NCBI RefSeq assembly: GCF_009649845.1
Contig: NZ_WJIE01000012.1
Coordinates: forward strand, 163,914 to 227,913
Direction of reading: 5' to 3'
Length of the DNA: 64,000 bases
From: Polyangium spumosum
GTDB lineage: Bacteria; Myxococcota_A; Polyangia; Polyangiales; Polyangiaceae
Shown here: positions 1 to 9,603 of the stretch, one piece after another
Position numbering within the stretch: the first letter of the stretch is position 1
How the letters are laid out: each line of letters begins with the position of its first letter
Translations under genes and position numbers: made by a program
Notes under the pieces: generated by a model
The model's input: only the letters and a program-made list of their open reading frames with translations
The model's database searches: none
What the model was told of the DNA's origin: nothing

Positions 1-31
1 GCGGCGACGCGCCGAGGGCCCGTGGCCCTCG

Positions 32-1864
32 TCATCCCTTCGGCGCGCCCCGAGCGAGCCGCGTCGCGCACGAGATGACGCCCACGTGGCTGAGCGCTTG
101 CGGGAAGTTGCCGAGGAACGCGCCGGTCCGGGGGTCGATCTGCTCCGGGAGCAGGCCGAGGGGGCTCGCCCTCTTGCAGAGGTCGTCGAAGATCTCCGCG
201 GCCTCGCCATTTCGCCCTTGCACGGCGAGGTTCTCCACGAGCCAGAAGCTGCAGAGCAAAAACGCGCCCTCGGGCCCCTCGAGGCCGTCGGGTATTTCGT
301 CGGGCAGGTATCGATACAGCAGGTGGTCGCCCGCGCCGAGGTGGCGCCGGATGGCGGCGGTGGTGGCGATCATCCGCGGCTCGTCGGCCGGGATCACGCG
401 CCGGAGCGGCAAGGCGAGCACGCTCGCGTCGAGCGGGCCGCCGCCGAGCTGCGCGGAGATGGCGCTCCGCCGCGAATCCCAGGCGTCCTCCAGGATGGCG
501 CGGCGAATCGCGTCCGCCTCGGCGCGCCAGCCCGCCGCGTCGCCAGGCAAATGGGCGCTCTCCGAGAGCCTGCTCCCGCGGTCGAGCGCCACCTGGCAGA
601 GCGCCGCCGAATACGTGAAGGGGCGGCCCGGGCTCCGCACCTCCCAGATCCCGTGATCCGGCGTGCGCCATCGTCGGGCGGCGTCCTCGACGAGCGGCCG
701 GAGCCGCTGCCAGAGGGCGAGGCCGATCTCGTCGCCCGCGCGCGCCCACTGGTATGCGCAATCGAGGATCTCCCCGTACACGTCGTGTTGCGCCTGGCCA
801 GCGGCGTCATTCCCCCACCGCGCGGGGCCCGAGCGCCGATAACCTTCGAGCGTGGGGTCCTCGCGCTCCGGGGGCGGCGAACGGCCCTCGACGTCGTAAA
901 GCACGCGTGGCCTCTCCTCCCGCTCGACGGCGTCGAGCACCCAGCCGAGGAAACTCTCGGCCTCCCGCCCGAGGCCGATACGCCTCAAGGCGTGCACCGT
1001 GAAGGCCGTATCGCGGACCCAGGCGAAGCGATAGTCCCAGTTGCGCCCGCCGCCGATCCATTCGGGGAGCGAGGACGTCGGCGCCGCGACCATGGCGCCA
1101 CTCTCGAGGTAATCGAGCATCTTCAAGGTGACCGCCGATCGCCGGACGAGCGCCTCGGCGGGGCCCTCGTATCGAATGTGCGCGGCCCAGCGGCGCCACG
1201 CGTCGCGGGTCGCGTCGAGCACGTCCTCGGCCGAGCAAGCGCGATGGCGCCGTCCGCCACGCCAGCGCAACACGAAGGAGAGACGGTCGCCCGCGCGGAG
1301 GTCGAAAGAGGCCCGCGGCGAAGCCAGTGGACGCGAGCAATGAAGGCGCAATTCGAGATCGGGCCGCTGCAAGAGCTCGAGCCGGAGCCCCTCCGGTTCA
1401 CGCGTGAACCGGCTCCCGCCGTGCGGGTCGATGTCGAGGTGGAGCTCGACCCGCCCTTCGACGATCTCCACGGCGCGGAGGAGCTCGGCGCGCCCCGCCG
1501 CCGCGTCCTCCCGCAGGTCGGACCCCGAGCGCAAGGTGAGCGCGTCCGTGATACGCGCGCGCCCAGCCGGGCCCTCGAGCTCGGTGACGAGCACGCCCGT
1601 GTCGTCCTCGTAATGCTGGGCGGACGCGAGCACGGGGCGAGGCGCGAGGACAAAAGCGCCCCCGCGCTTGACGTCGAGCAGCCTGCAAAAGATGGGCGGA
1701 GAATCGAAGCGCGGCGCGCAGAGCCACGAGACGGCGCCGTCCCGGGCGACGAGGGCGGCGGTCGTCCCGTCGCCGAGCAGGCCGTGGTCCTCGAGCGGCA
1801 GATATCCGTCGATCGGCGCGAGCGGCAATCGAAGCATCCCGGGCCGTCCCTCCCCCGCCGTCAT
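32..1864 (-). CDS. Glycoside hydrolase family 15 (glucoamylase/trehalase-like) protein
   Basis: 610 aa, cytoplasmic (no signal peptide seen). The N-terminal part (about residues 15-230) matches the beta-rich domain of bacterial GH15 enzymes and the rest the (alpha/alpha)6 barrel. The barrel carries NWDYRFAWVRD near 275-285, HDVYGEILD near 360-368 (Glu365 as likely general acid) and LPEQIDPRTG near 572-581 (Glu574 as likely general base). Members hydrolyse alpha-glucosides such as maltooligosaccharides, isomaltose or trehalose; the substrate cannot be read from sequence. The ATG overlaps the stop of the upstream 65-aa gene by an ATGA junction, implying translational coupling. It is the last gene of the long respiratory operon, an unexpected place for a glucan hydrolase. 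Confidence 0.85.
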   Translation of the reverse strand: MTAGEGRPGMLRLPLAPIDGYLPLEDHGLLGDGTTAALVARDGAVSWLCAPRFDSPPIFCRLLDVKRGGAFVLAPRPVLASAQHYEDDTGVLVTELEGPAGRARITDALTLRSGSDLREDAAAGRAELLRAVEIVEGRVELHLDIDPHGGSRFTREPEGLRLELLQRPDLELRLHCSRPLASPRASFDLRAGDRLSFVLRWRGGRRHRACSAEDVLDATRDAWRRWAAHIRYEGPAEALVRRSAVTLKMLDYLESGAMVAAPTSSLPEWIGGGRNWDYRFAWVRDTAFTVHALRRIGLGREAESFLGWVLDAVEREERPRVLYDVEGRSPPPEREDPTLEGYRRSGPARWGNDAAGQAQHDVYGEILDCAYQWARAGDEIGLALWQRLRPLVEDAARRWRTPDHGIWEVRSPGRPFTYSAALCQVALDRGSRLSESAHLPGDAAGWRAEADAIRRAILEDAWDSRRSAISAQLGGGPLDASVLALPLRRVIPADEPRMIATTAAIRRHLGAGDHLLYRYLPDEIPDGLEGPEGAFLLCSFWLVENLAVQGRNGEAAEIFDDLCKRASPLGLLPEQIDPRTGAFLGNFPQALSHVGVISCATRLARGAPKG

Positions 1865-2058
1865 GCCCGCTCGTTTTTCTTCGGCGCTCCCCCCTCTTCG
1901 TGGCCCACGTTCGGGCTCGGCGGGATCGGCTTCATGGGATCGGTATGCCCGCCGAGCTCGGACTTGCCCTCCGTGTCGCCGGGGTAGCCGGGGCGGTTGT
2001 CCGTCGACGGCGCGGGCTCGCCTTCCCGTCGTTCACGCTCGTTTCCTTGTTGTGCCAT
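1861..2058 (-). CDS. Small hydrophilic hypothetical protein (65 aa)
   Basis: 65 aa starting MAQQGNERERREGEPAPS, rich in Gly, Pro, Glu, Lys and Arg, with no hydrophobic segment, so probably intrinsically disordered and cytoplasmic. It begins 20 bp after the P-type ATPase stop, and its TGA overlaps the ATG of the GH15 gene. That spacing and a start preceded by a purine-rich stretch support a real gene rather than the longer reading frame running back into the ATPase. Composition resembles small stress-associated bacterial proteins, but no family is recognised and no function is proposed. Confidence 0.6.
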   Translation of the reverse strand: MAQQGNERERREGEPAPSTDNRPGYPGDTEGKSELGGHTDPMKPIPPSPNVGHEEGGAPKKNERA

Positions 2059-2078
2059 TGAATGCCTCTCTCTTTTGG

Positions 2079-4847
2079 CTAGATGTCCATCGCTCGATGC
2101 CCGACGACGCGCCCCGTGCGGCGCCGGACCCATTTCTCGAATCCCACGACGCCCCAGACGAGGACGCCCGAGGCGAAGATCAGGAGCCATTCGCGCCACC
2201 CGAGCGGGGCGCTGTGGAACCACCGGTTCATGAAGGGCGCGTAGGTGAAGACGAGCTGCAAGGCGAGCATGCCGAGCACGCCGAAGAGCAGCGGCCTGTT
2301 GCTGAAGAAGCCGACGTGAAAGGCAGAGTGCGCGAGGGAGCGGCAGTTGAAGAGGTAAAACACCTCGATCACGACGAACACGTTGACGGCCGCGGTCGTC
2401 GACGCCGCGAGCGGATACCCCTGCCATTGCATCCACGTGAACAGCCCATACGCCGAGGCGAGCATGAGCAGCGAGACGAGCCCCATGCGCATGAACAGCG
2501 GGAAGCTCAGGATCGGCGCGCTCGGATCCCGCGGCGGCCGGGACATCGTCTCCGGCTCCAGCGGCTCGAAGGCGAGCATCATGCCGAGCAGGACCGCCGT
2601 CGTCATGTTGATCCACAAGATCTGCACCGGCAGGATCGGGAGCTGCGTGCCGAGCGCGATCGCCAGGAGGATCACCAGGGCCTCGCCCATGTTGGTGGGC
2701 AGGGTCCAGGCGATGAATTTCGTGAGGTTGTCGAAGACGCCGCGGCCCTCCTCGACGGCCGCCCGGATCGACGCGAAATTGTCGTCCGTCAGCACCATGT
2801 CGGCGGCCTCCTTGGCCGCGTCGGTGCCCGACAGGCCCATGGCCACGCCGATGTTGGACTGCCGGAGCGCAGGCGCGTCATTGACGCCGTCCCCGGTCAT
2901 CGCGACCACGTGGCTCTTTTGCTGCAATGCCTGCACGAGGCGCAGCTTCTGCTCGGGCGTCACCCGAGCGAACACGGCGACACGCTCGGCGACGTCGGAG
3001 AGCCCCGCGCTGTCGAGCCGCGTGATGTCGCCACCCGTGACCGCGCGGAGCGTCCCGTCCTCGGCCGTCTCGCCCTCGAGGCCGATCTCGCGGGCGATGG
3101 CCGACGCGGTCATCGCGTGATCCCCGGTGATCATTTTCACCTGAATGCCCGCGCGCTTGCAGTCCGCCACGGCGCGGATGGCCTCCGGGCGGGGCGGATC
3201 GATCATGCCTTGCACGCCGAGGAACAAGAGCCCCTCCTCGACGTGCGCGTGCTCGAGGTCGCGCGTCTCCGCCGGCAACGTCTTTCGGGCGAGCGCGAGG
3301 ACACGCAGCCCGGTGCGGGAGAGATCACTCGCGTCGCGGAGGACCTGCGCTTCGTCGAGGTCGATCGCCGCGCCGTCCGGGCCGAGCGCATTCACGCAAC
3401 GCGAGAGCGTCCGCTCGACGGCGCCCTTGAGGTAGACGACGCGCGGCTCGCCCGGGCCGGCGTCGTGCATCGTGGCCATGTATTGCTGCTCGGACTCGAA
3501 GGGCAGGACGTCGATCCGCGGAGAAGCCTCGGCGAGCTGGTCCCGCCGCAGGCCGAGCTTGTGCGCGGCGACGAGCAGCGCGCCCTCCGTCGGATCACCG
3601 TCGACGGACCAGCGGCCGGCCTTCTCCACGACGCGGGCGTCATTGCAAAGGAGGCCGCAGCGCAGCGCCTCGTCGAGGGCTCGGTTGGCCTCTCCGGGCC
3701 CCACGGTATCACCCCGGCGCGTGATTCGACCCTCGGGCGCATAACCGGCGCCGCTCACCTCGTACATCTCGCCGCCGGCCAGGATCCGCCGCACGGTCAT
3801 CTGGTTCTCCGTCAGCGTGCCGGTCTTGTCGGAGCAGATGACGGTCGTGCTGCCCAGCGTCTCGACGGCCGGGAGCTTGCGGATGATCGCGCGCCGCCGC
3901 GCCATACGCGACACGCCGATGGCGAGGATGATCGTCACCGCCGCGGGCAATCCCTCGGGGATCGCCGCCACGCACAAGGCCACCGCGGCCATGAACGTCT
4001 CCGCGAGCGCCTGGCCCCGCAGGAACGTGCCCATGAAGACCGTCACCGCGCCGAGCAGGAGCAAGGCGCCGAGCAGGAGGCGGCTGATACGCGCGATGTT
4101 GCGGGACAGCGGGGTCTCGAGCTTCTCCACGGCGGAGATGAGCTCGGAGATCTTGCCGACCTCCGTGTGATCCCCCGTCGCCACGACGACGCCCTTGGCG
4201 GTCCCGTGCGTGACGAGGGTCGAGGCATACGCCATGTTCGCGCGATCGGCGAGCAGCGTCTCGGGCGCGAGGGCGCGGGTGTCCTTGGAGGCCGGCACGG
4301 ATTCGCCCGTGAGCGCCGATTCGTCGATTTGCAGGTCCCGGGCGCGGGCGAGGCGCAGGTCCGCGGGGACCTTGTCGCCCGATTGCAGCAAGACGATGTC
4401 GCCGGGGACGATCTCGGGGGCGGAGATACGCCGCGGCTCGCCGTCGCGCAGCACGGTGGCCTCGACCCGCATGGATCGGGCGAGCGCCTCGATGGCCGAG
4501 ACGGCCTTGCTCTCCTGGACGAACCCGACGATCGCATTGACGAGGACGACGCCGAAGATGACCCCGGCGTCCACGCGCTCGCCGAGCGCGAACGTCACGG
4601 CGCCGGCCGCGAGGAGCAGATAGATGAGGGGCTGGTGGAATTGCAGGAGGAGCCGCGCGAGGGTGCTCTGCTTGCGCCGCGGGGTGAGGGCGTTCGGCCC
4701 GTGCGTCGCGAGCCTTCGGCGGGCCTCGTCCGCGCCGAGGCCCGAGGTGGCATGGCTGTCGAGCTCGGCGACGATCACGTCGGCCGGTCGCGCATGAACG
4801 TCCCGCCCCGATCCCTCGAGGCGAACCCTCCCGTCATGCCCATCCAT
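2079..4847 (-). CDS. P2-type (Ca2+-ATPase-like) cation-transporting ATPase
   Basis: 922 aa integral membrane pump. The N-terminal cation-ATPase domain is followed by the actuator TGES motif ([11 protein letters not shown]), the ion-binding M4 helix with IPEGLP, the phosphorylation motif [12 protein letters not shown] (Asp340), and the hinge [20 protein letters not shown]. The last about 200 residues form the C-terminal transmembrane bundle. IPEGLP is typical of SERCA/PMR1-like P2A pumps, so Ca2+ or Mn2+ export is the best guess; Na+ or Mg2+ cannot be excluded. The start overlaps the end of the SDR gene by 14 bp, so the two are probably co-translated within the respiratory operon. Length fits the family; no catalytic motif is missing. 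Confidence 0.9.
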   Translation of the reverse strand: MDGHDGRVRLEGSGRDVHARPADVIVAELDSHATSGLGADEARRRLATHGPNALTPRRKQSTLARLLLQFHQPLIYLLLAAGAVTFALGERVDAGVIFGVVLVNAIVGFVQESKAVSAIEALARSMRVEATVLRDGEPRRISAPEIVPGDIVLLQSGDKVPADLRLARARDLQIDESALTGESVPASKDTRALAPETLLADRANMAYASTLVTHGTAKGVVVATGDHTEVGKISELISAVEKLETPLSRNIARISRLLLGALLLLGAVTVFMGTFLRGQALAETFMAAVALCVAAIPEGLPAAVTIILAIGVSRMARRRAIIRKLPAVETLGSTTVICSDKTGTLTENQMTVRRILAGGEMYEVSGAGYAPEGRITRRGDTVGPGEANRALDEALRCGLLCNDARVVEKAGRWSVDGDPTEGALLVAAHKLGLRRDQLAEASPRIDVLPFESEQQYMATMHDAGPGEPRVVYLKGAVERTLSRCVNALGPDGAAIDLDEAQVLRDASDLSRTGLRVLALARKTLPAETRDLEHAHVEEGLLFLGVQGMIDPPRPEAIRAVADCKRAGIQVKMITGDHAMTASAIAREIGLEGETAEDGTLRAVTGGDITRLDSAGLSDVAERVAVFARVTPEQKLRLVQALQQKSHVVAMTGDGVNDAPALRQSNIGVAMGLSGTDAAKEAADMVLTDDNFASIRAAVEEGRGVFDNLTKFIAWTLPTNMGEALVILLAIALGTQLPILPVQILWINMTTAVLLGMMLAFEPLEPETMSRPPRDPSAPILSFPLFMRMGLVSLLMLASAYGLFTWMQWQGYPLAASTTAAVNVFVVIEVFYLFNCRSLAHSAFHVGFFSNRPLLFGVLGMLALQLVFTYAPFMNRWFHSAPLGWREWLLIFASGVLVWGVVGFEKWVRRRTGRVVGHRAMDI

Positions 4848-5841
4848 TCGCGCGTATCCTCATGGCGACGAGCCCACCGAGGAGCCCCACGCCCAGGACC
4901 ATGGCGGCGAGGCCGGCCCTGTGCTGGCTCATCCAGAGCTGGGCCGAGCGGCGGCGCGCAGAGGCGTCGAAGCGGCCGCGGGCGCCGTGATCCCCGGGCA
5001 CGGGCGAATCGAGGTTGTCCCGGGCATGCGGCTCCGCGGGCTCGTCGCTCTGCTGGCCGTCATAGGCGTTTTTCGCGAGGTAACGGTCGAGGAGCGAGGC
5101 CGGGACGACGCGGTCGGCGAGGATGAGCTTGGCCGTCGAGAAGTCGAGCCAGGAGCGGGCGCGGCGCTGATCGATGGCCGAGAGGATCGCCTCCGCCGCG
5201 ACCTCGGGCTGGAGAATGGGCGGGACGGGCTGGGGGCGGCGCGGCATGCGGGAGCGCGCCCAGTCGAATTGCGGGGTGTTGATCGCCGGCAGGTCGACCA
5301 TGGCCACGCGCACGTGGCTCTCGTCGTGGTGGAGCTCGGCGAGCAGCGAATCCGTGAACCCCTTGATGGCGTGCTTGGCCGCGCAATACGCCGATTGCAG
5401 CGGGATGCCGCGGTGCGCGAGGCCGGAGCCCACCTGGACGATGACGCCGCGATCACGCGGGTGCATCCGGCGAAGCGCGGAGAGCGTGCCGTGGACGTAC
5501 CCGAGGTAGGTCACCTCCGTGACGCGCCGGTATTCGGCCGGCTTCATCTCGAGGATCGGCGAATACACCGTGACCATGGCATTGTTGATCCACACGTCGA
5601 TGGGGCCGAACGCGCGTTCGACCTCCTCGGCGGCGCGCTCGACCTGATCGGCGTCGGCGACGTCCGTGGGCAAGGCGAGCGCCTCGGCGCCCATGTCTTC
5701 GAGCTCCCGCCGCGTGGCGTCGAGGCCGTCCCGCCCGCGAGCGAGGAGGCCAATTCGCGCCCCGCGCCGCGCGAAGGCCCGCGCGGTCGCGCGGCCCACG
5801 CCTGCGGAGGCTCCCGTGATGACGACGACCTCATTGTTCAT
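4834..5841 (-). CDS. SDR family NAD(P)-dependent oxidoreductase with C-terminal membrane anchor
   Basis: 335 aa. The Rossmann nucleotide-binding motif TGASAGVGRATA lies at the N-terminus, NNAM follows, and the catalytic pair is YCAAK, so this is a complete classical SDR core of about 260 residues. Unlike most SDRs it has an extension ending in a hydrophobic helix (AAMVLGVGLLGGLVAM) and a basic tail, suggesting a single C-terminal membrane anchor. The start chosen (MNNEVVVITG) puts the cofactor motif at the usual distance; an in-frame ATG 21 bp upstream (MLARGSD, 5862) is also possible. The substrate is unknown. It sits between the 53-aa gene and the ATPase and overlaps the latter. Confidence 0.85.
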   Translation of the reverse strand: MNNEVVVITGASAGVGRATARAFARRGARIGLLARGRDGLDATRRELEDMGAEALALPTDVADADQVERAAEEVERAFGPIDVWINNAMVTVYSPILEMKPAEYRRVTEVTYLGYVHGTLSALRRMHPRDRGVIVQVGSGLAHRGIPLQSAYCAAKHAIKGFTDSLLAELHHDESHVRVAMVDLPAINTPQFDWARSRMPRRPQPVPPILQPEVAAEAILSAIDQRRARSWLDFSTAKLILADRVVPASLLDRYLAKNAYDGQQSDEPAEPHARDNLDSPVPGDHGARGRFDASARRRSAQLWMSQHRAGLAAMVLGVGLLGGLVAMRIRANGWA

Positions 5842-5865
5842 GTCCGACCCCCGAGCGAGCATGTG

Positions 5866-6027
5866 TCACCCCAGCGCGGACGGGAGGGTCGGGATGTGAC
5901 GCTTGCTCGTCACGAGGCGGAGCACGAGGCCGCCCGTCAAGCCATACCCCCCGTGTATTCCCTGCGTGAGGAAGTCCCGGACCCCGCGCGGGAGCGGATC
6001 ACCGCGGAGCTCTTCGAGCTTCGACAT
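5866..6027 (-). CDS. Small hypothetical protein (53 aa) in respiratory operon
   Basis: 53 aa beginning MSKLEELRGDPLPRGVRDF, with a central Gly-rich, moderately hydrophobic stretch (GGYGLTGGLVLRLV) and a basic C-terminus. The start is decided by a strong Shine-Dalgarno (GAGGAGG) a few bases upstream of the ATG. It lies 74 bp after the peroxidase stop and a few bases before the SDR gene, so it is very likely part of the operon. No family is recognised; a small membrane-associated accessory subunit is possible but only inferred from position. Confidence 0.55.
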   Translation of the reverse strand: MSKLEELRGDPLPRGVRDFLTQGIHGGYGLTGGLVLRLVTSKRHIPTLPSALG

Positions 6028-6101
6028 GTCGCCTCCTCGATGACGGAGAATGCGGTGCAGGCTCCATGCCCCCCCGAGCAACCGACCGAGGAGGAGCCTC
6101 G

Positions 6102-7280
6102 TCAGGGCGAAAAACCCGGCGCGGATCCTGGCGGCGGAGGGCTCGTGAGCGAGCGCAAAAAAGCGACGAGGTCGTCCGTGCGGACGGCCCTGGGCAGGGG
6201 CAGGAGCAACACGTCTCGCCGGCCCACGCGAGGCTCGTGGGAGAGCACGCGGTAATGGTCGACGACGTCCTCCAGGGACCCGATCTGGCCGCCATGCATG
6301 TAGGGACCTGTCCTCTCGACGTTGCGTAGGCTCGGCGTGCGGAACGCGGCCACGTGGTCGGGCGAGCGCCTGTCGAGGAATCGCAAGGAGGGGCAATCCG
6401 ACGTATCGCTCCACCGAGCGCCGCAGCGATAGGGATCGGCGTCGAGGCGCGTGATGCCGCGGGCCCGGCCCTCGTCGCGCGCCGGCGCCCCGAATGCGGG
6501 CGGTAGGCCGATGGCGTGGAATTCGCGGTCGCTCAAGAGCGGGCCGTGGTGACACGCGACGCATCGAGCCTCACCCAGGAAGACACGTAACCCTCGGACC
6601 GCGGGCGCCGAGAGGTGTCCACCTCCCGACGGGTCGCCGGCGAGCAGAGCCGCGACGTAATGGTCGAAGGGGGACGGCTCGAGCCGCGCGACGTCGCGCA
6701 GATACGCCTCGATGGCCTTGCCCGCGTGGACGAAGACGCGCTCTCGCGCGGCCGGATCGGCGAGGTCCGGGAGGGGCCCGAAGGCGACCTCATACGCTTC
6801 GCCGTGGACCTCCTTTACCCTCCTCGCGGCGGCGTCCACGGAGATCGCGTGCTCGCGCTCGTCTAGGAGCGCGCCGAGCGCCTGGGACCAGACGCTGTCT
6901 TTCCTCCCGTCCCAGGCGAGGAAAGGATAATGGGGCGCGACGAGGAGCGACGGCGTATTACGCGGCCCTTCTCCTCGGCCCACCGCGCGCGGACGGCCGT
7001 CCGTGAAATATCGAGCGGGATCATGGCAACTCGCGCACGAGACGCGCCCGGTCGCGCTGAGCCCCGCGTCGAAGAACAGGCGGCGACCGAGCGCCGCCGC
7101 GCGTGGGTCATCGGCGAACGTATTGCCGTGGCTCGGCGGCAGGGGACCGAGAGGCGACATCCCCTCGAGATACGCGAGCTCTTGCGGCGTGAAGGGCGGC
7201 GTGGGGGGCGCGCGCTCGCCGCAGCCGGCCTGGAGGGCGAGCATGGCGACGAGGAGGGCCACGCGCGTGAGCCGCATCAT
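6102..7280 (-). CDS. Diheme cytochrome c peroxidase (MauG/CCP family) lipoprotein
   Basis: 392 aa. The N-terminal signal peptide ends in a lipobox (LQAGC, Cys20), so the protein is probably a periplasmic lipoprotein. Two c-type heme sites are visible: CASCH at 82-86 and CVACH at 240-244, with the spacing and architecture of bacterial diheme peroxidases. The family reduces H2O2 to water using electrons from small c-type cytochromes. The ATG overlaps the TGA of the upstream YtkA-like gene (ATGATG junction), so the two are coupled. Its place behind a caa3 oxidase and a monoheme cytochrome suggests it drains electrons from the same cytochrome pool. A MauG-like role in protein oxidation cannot be ruled out. 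Confidence 0.88.
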   Translation of the reverse strand: MMRLTRVALLVAMLALQAGCGERAPPTPPFTPQELAYLEGMSPLGPLPPSHGNTFADDPRAAALGRRLFFDAGLSATGRVSCASCHDPARYFTDGRPRAVGRGEGPRNTPSLLVAPHYPFLAWDGRKDSVWSQALGALLDEREHAISVDAAARRVKEVHGEAYEVAFGPLPDLADPAARERVFVHAGKAIEAYLRDVARLEPSPFDHYVAALLAGDPSGGGHLSAPAVRGLRVFLGEARCVACHHGPLLSDREFHAIGLPPAFGAPARDEGRARGITRLDADPYRCGARWSDTSDCPSLRFLDRRSPDHVAAFRTPSLRNVERTGPYMHGGQIGSLEDVVDHYRVLSHEPRVGRRDVLLLPLPRAVRTDDLVAFLRSLTSPPPPGSAPGFSP

Positions 7281-7726
7281 CGGAATCGAGGGGGCTGTTC
7301 GAAAGGCAACGAGATTTGATCCCGGACGCCGGCCGCCTCGGCCTCGGCCGAGAAGACCCAGGGGCCCGCCATGTGAAACTTCATTCCTTCGCTCACGTAG
7401 GCGCCGGGACCTCGCGCGTGGTGCTCCGGCGAGGTGGTCATGCCGTGACCATGCTCGGGCATCGCCGCCGAGAGCTCGAAATGCACCATCGAGGCGGGAG
7501 CCCCGGTGCGCGCGTCGCGGACATTCGTCACGACCCGGAAGAACTCGCCGACGATGGGCGGGTCGGGGGTGAGCGTGAGCTCGAAGCGGAAGAGGCCACG
7601 ATCGCCGAGCCCCGCGAGCCCCTCGCCAGCACGCGCGCGGGGCGGCTCCGAGGAGGTATCCGGACGACACGCCGTGACGAACGCGAGGGTCGAGATCATG
7701 CAGAGCGGAATGGCAGCGCCGCGCAT
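7277..7726 (-). CDS. YtkA/FixH-like exported lipoprotein
   Basis: 149 aa with a short signal peptide and lipobox (FVTAC). The mature part has an immunoglobulin-like beta pattern (FRFELTLTPDPP at its start, GPWVFSAEAEAAG near its end) and His/Met clusters (MPEHGHGM, MKFHMAGPW), as in YtkA-like/FixH proteins that accompany oxidase assembly or copper handling. It starts 2 bp after the monoheme cytochrome c stop and overlaps the peroxidase start. The His/Met clusters make metal binding plausible, but this is inference. Confidence 0.65.
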   Translation of the reverse strand: MRGAAIPLCMISTLAFVTACRPDTSSEPPRARAGEGLAGLGDRGLFRFELTLTPDPPIVGEFFRVVTNVRDARTGAPASMVHFELSAAMPEHGHGMTTSPEHHARGPGAYVSEGMKFHMAGPWVFSAEAEAAGVRDQISLPFEQPPRFR

Positions 7727-7728
7727 GC

Positions 7729-8133
7729 TCAGTCGCCCTCCAGCGAGTACAAGAATGCCGCGATGTCGCGCGCGTCCTGCTCGGTGACCCCGAGGTTCGG
7801 CATCGCCGTGCGCGGAGAGACGTCCTGCGGCGCCATGATCCAGTGAATCAGGTTGTCGGGTGTGTTCGACAGGACGCCTGCGACGAAGGCGCGCTCCCCG
7901 AAGGCCCAGAGCGGCGGGGCGACCCTGCCTCGGGCCCCCTCCACGCCGGGAATGGCATGGCAACCTCCGCAGCCGTATTTCAGGAATGCTCGCCGTCCGG
8001 GGCCGGCCGCGCCCCCGCTCACCTGGCGCCTCGGCGGGCTCTCGCGCGACGGGCACGCCGCGAGCGTGAGGCAGGCGAGGAGCACGAGCGCCATGAGCGA
8101 GGCTTCTTTTCCCCGTCGGGTCAACGATCGCAT
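7729..8133 (-). CDS. Monoheme cytochrome c lipoprotein
   Basis: 134 aa. Signal peptide with lipobox (LTLAAC), one heme site CGGCH and a distal Met candidate (AMPNLGV), ending in the class I cytochrome c helix (DARDIAAFLYSLE). It is a plausible electron carrier between the cytochrome b/c complex, the oxidase and the peroxidase encoded next door. The start (MRSLTRRG) lies inside the last codons of the ctaG gene; an alternative ATG 12 bp upstream (MGGLMRS) is in frame. Both imply overlap with ctaG. Confidence 0.85.
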   Translation of the reverse strand: MRSLTRRGKEASLMALVLLACLTLAACPSRESPPRRQVSGGAAGPGRRAFLKYGCGGCHAIPGVEGARGRVAPPLWAFGERAFVAGVLSNTPDNLIHWIMAPQDVSPRTAMPNLGVTEQDARDIAAFLYSLEGD

Positions 8134-8975
8134 GAGACCTCCCATTGCGGAGCAGACGCCGCGGCGCGGAGCCACGCACGGGCGAGGAGCAACGCGGCGA
8201 TGGCGTACGCCGCGCCGCCGGGGACCCACATGAGGACCCCGGCGAGCTGTTGATCTTCGAGGAGCCCGAGCCCCCACGCGGCAGCCCCCTCGGCGTGCTC
8301 GGGATAAAAAGGGACCCGCGCCGACGCGAGCAGGGCGCCGAGCGCGCCACATTGCAAGGAGGCGACGAACGCGTACAGAATGGCGGCGCCGTGGCCGATT
8401 CGCCCAGGCGCGCCCGCGCGCGCGAGGGTCCCGAAGAACACGATCGACGTGCCCAGGAAGGTCCCGTGCTCGAGCGCGTGCAGCAGGCCGCTCCGCAACG
8501 CGGCGCCATACAGCGAAGGGACGTGCCACGCCCAGACGGCGACGCTATGGAGGAGAAACACCGTCACAGGTCGCCCGAGCACGCCGAGGATTGCGCGGAG
8601 CGGCCGTGAGCGTCGTATTCGTCCGAGCCTGCCTCGCGCCGGTCCAGGCAGGGCCCACGCGAGCACGGCGCGCGGCGCCGAGAGCGCAAAGAGCGGGGCC
8701 GCGACGCTCACGAGCAAGAGGTGCTGGGCCATGTGGGCCGAAAAGAGCTCTTCCGCGAGCCCGTCGAGTGGTGAGCAGAGCGCCGCGGTCGTCGTGACCA
8801 GGCCACCCAGGAAAAACCACGCACGCAGGAGGAGCGATCGGCGGCCGAGCCCCACGCGCCGGAGCAACACGCGGAGGCCGAGGAGATACCACGCGGCCAC
8901 GAGGGCGAGCGTCGCCGCGAGGAGCGGCTCGTCGAAGAAGCGCGCGCCGGGCGACGCGCCATTCCATCGGCTCAC
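8121..8975 (-). CDS. ctaG: CtaG-family cytochrome c oxidase (caa3) assembly membrane protein
   Basis: 284 aa polytopic membrane protein. The sequence matches the caa3_CtaG family: about seven hydrophobic segments, with conserved His residues in HMAQHLLL, in VAVWAWHVPSLY and in HALEHGTF. CtaG-family proteins take part in copper insertion or assembly of caa3 oxidases. The GTG start was chosen because a good Shine-Dalgarno (GGGAGG) lies 5 bp upstream; another GTG 18 bp upstream is possible. It follows the subunit III gene by 22 bp and overlaps the cytochrome c gene. Confidence 0.82.
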   Translation of the reverse strand: MSRWNGASPGARFFDEPLLAATLALVAAWYLLGLRVLLRRVGLGRRSLLLRAWFFLGGLVTTTAALCSPLDGLAEELFSAHMAQHLLLVSVAAPLFALSAPRAVLAWALPGPARGRLGRIRRSRPLRAILGVLGRPVTVFLLHSVAVWAWHVPSLYGAALRSGLLHALEHGTFLGTSIVFFGTLARAGAPGRIGHGAAILYAFVASLQCGALGALLASARVPFYPEHAEGAAAWGLGLLEDQQLAGVLMWVPGGAAYAIAALLLARAWLRAAASAPQWEVSCDR

Positions 8976-8997
8976 GATTGCCTCCCGGTACACATGT

Positions 8998-9603
8998 TCA
9001 TCCGAGGACACGCGGGGCGAGGTGGATGGTGGCGTGGACGACGAGGCTACTCGCCGCGGTGAAGTACCAGTAGAGCGCGGCCGCCTGGATGGCGGCGTGG
9101 CGCCTCTCGTCGAAATGGCCCCGGTGCGCGAGCACCACGAGCGCGCTCCAGAGGACGAGCAGCGTCGAGGCGTGCATGAGCTGATAACCGTCCATCGTCC
9201 AGACGATCGAGCCGTAGGCGTTTGTCCTCCAGGTAGGGGATCGGCCGAGGAGCGAAAGCAAGGAGAGCGTGAGGTACGCGCCGAGGAGGACGAGCCCGCT
9301 CCACGTCCCGGCGAGGAGCCGGCCCCGCGATCCCCGAGAGACGCCACGCGTGGCCATGGCGATCGGCGCGACGCTCAGCGCGAGCAGCCCGACGGCGACC
9401 GTCGATGAGCCGAACTCCGGGAGCGGCGTCCCCGCGGGGGGCCAGGACGGGAAGCCGATCCGCAGGTAAAAATAGCTGACCAGGAGCGACGCGATGACCA
9501 TCGATTCAATCACGATGAGCCACGCGACGCCCCAGACGACGTTCGAACGCGCGCCCGTCGCGTCACGCGAGAGGGCGAGGACGGAGCCGGGAGGGGCGCT
9601 CAT
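8998..9603 (-). CDS. ctaE: Cytochrome c oxidase subunit III
   Basis: 201 aa, five predicted transmembrane helices, matching the short bacterial form of heme-copper oxidase subunit III. The characteristic N-terminal helix (VIESMVIASLLVSYFYLR) and the C-terminal helix with YWYFTAASSLVVHATIH are visible. This subunit stabilises the core oxidase and does not carry redox centres. The ATG overlaps the subunit I stop (TCAT junction on the + strand), so the two are coupled. It lacks the extra N-terminal helices of the longer mitochondrial-type protein, as is usual for caa3 enzymes. Confidence 0.85.
   Translation of the reverse strand: MSAPPGSVLALSRDATGARSNVVWGVAWLIVIESMVIASLLVSYFYLRIGFPSWPPAGTPLPEFGSSTVAVGLLALSVAPIAMATRGVSRGSRGRLLAGTWSGLVLLGAYLTLSLLSLLGRSPTWRTNAYGSIVWTMDGYQLMHASTLLVLWSALVVLAHRGHFDERRHAAIQAAALYWYFTAASSLVVHATIHLAPRVLG

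Noticed and set aside
1668..5126. A 1152-aa open frame on the + strand
   Set aside because: It lies antisense to the SDR, ATPase and GH15 genes, has Arg/Glu/Asp/His-rich repetitive composition and no family motif, as expected of a shadow frame in GC-rich DNA.
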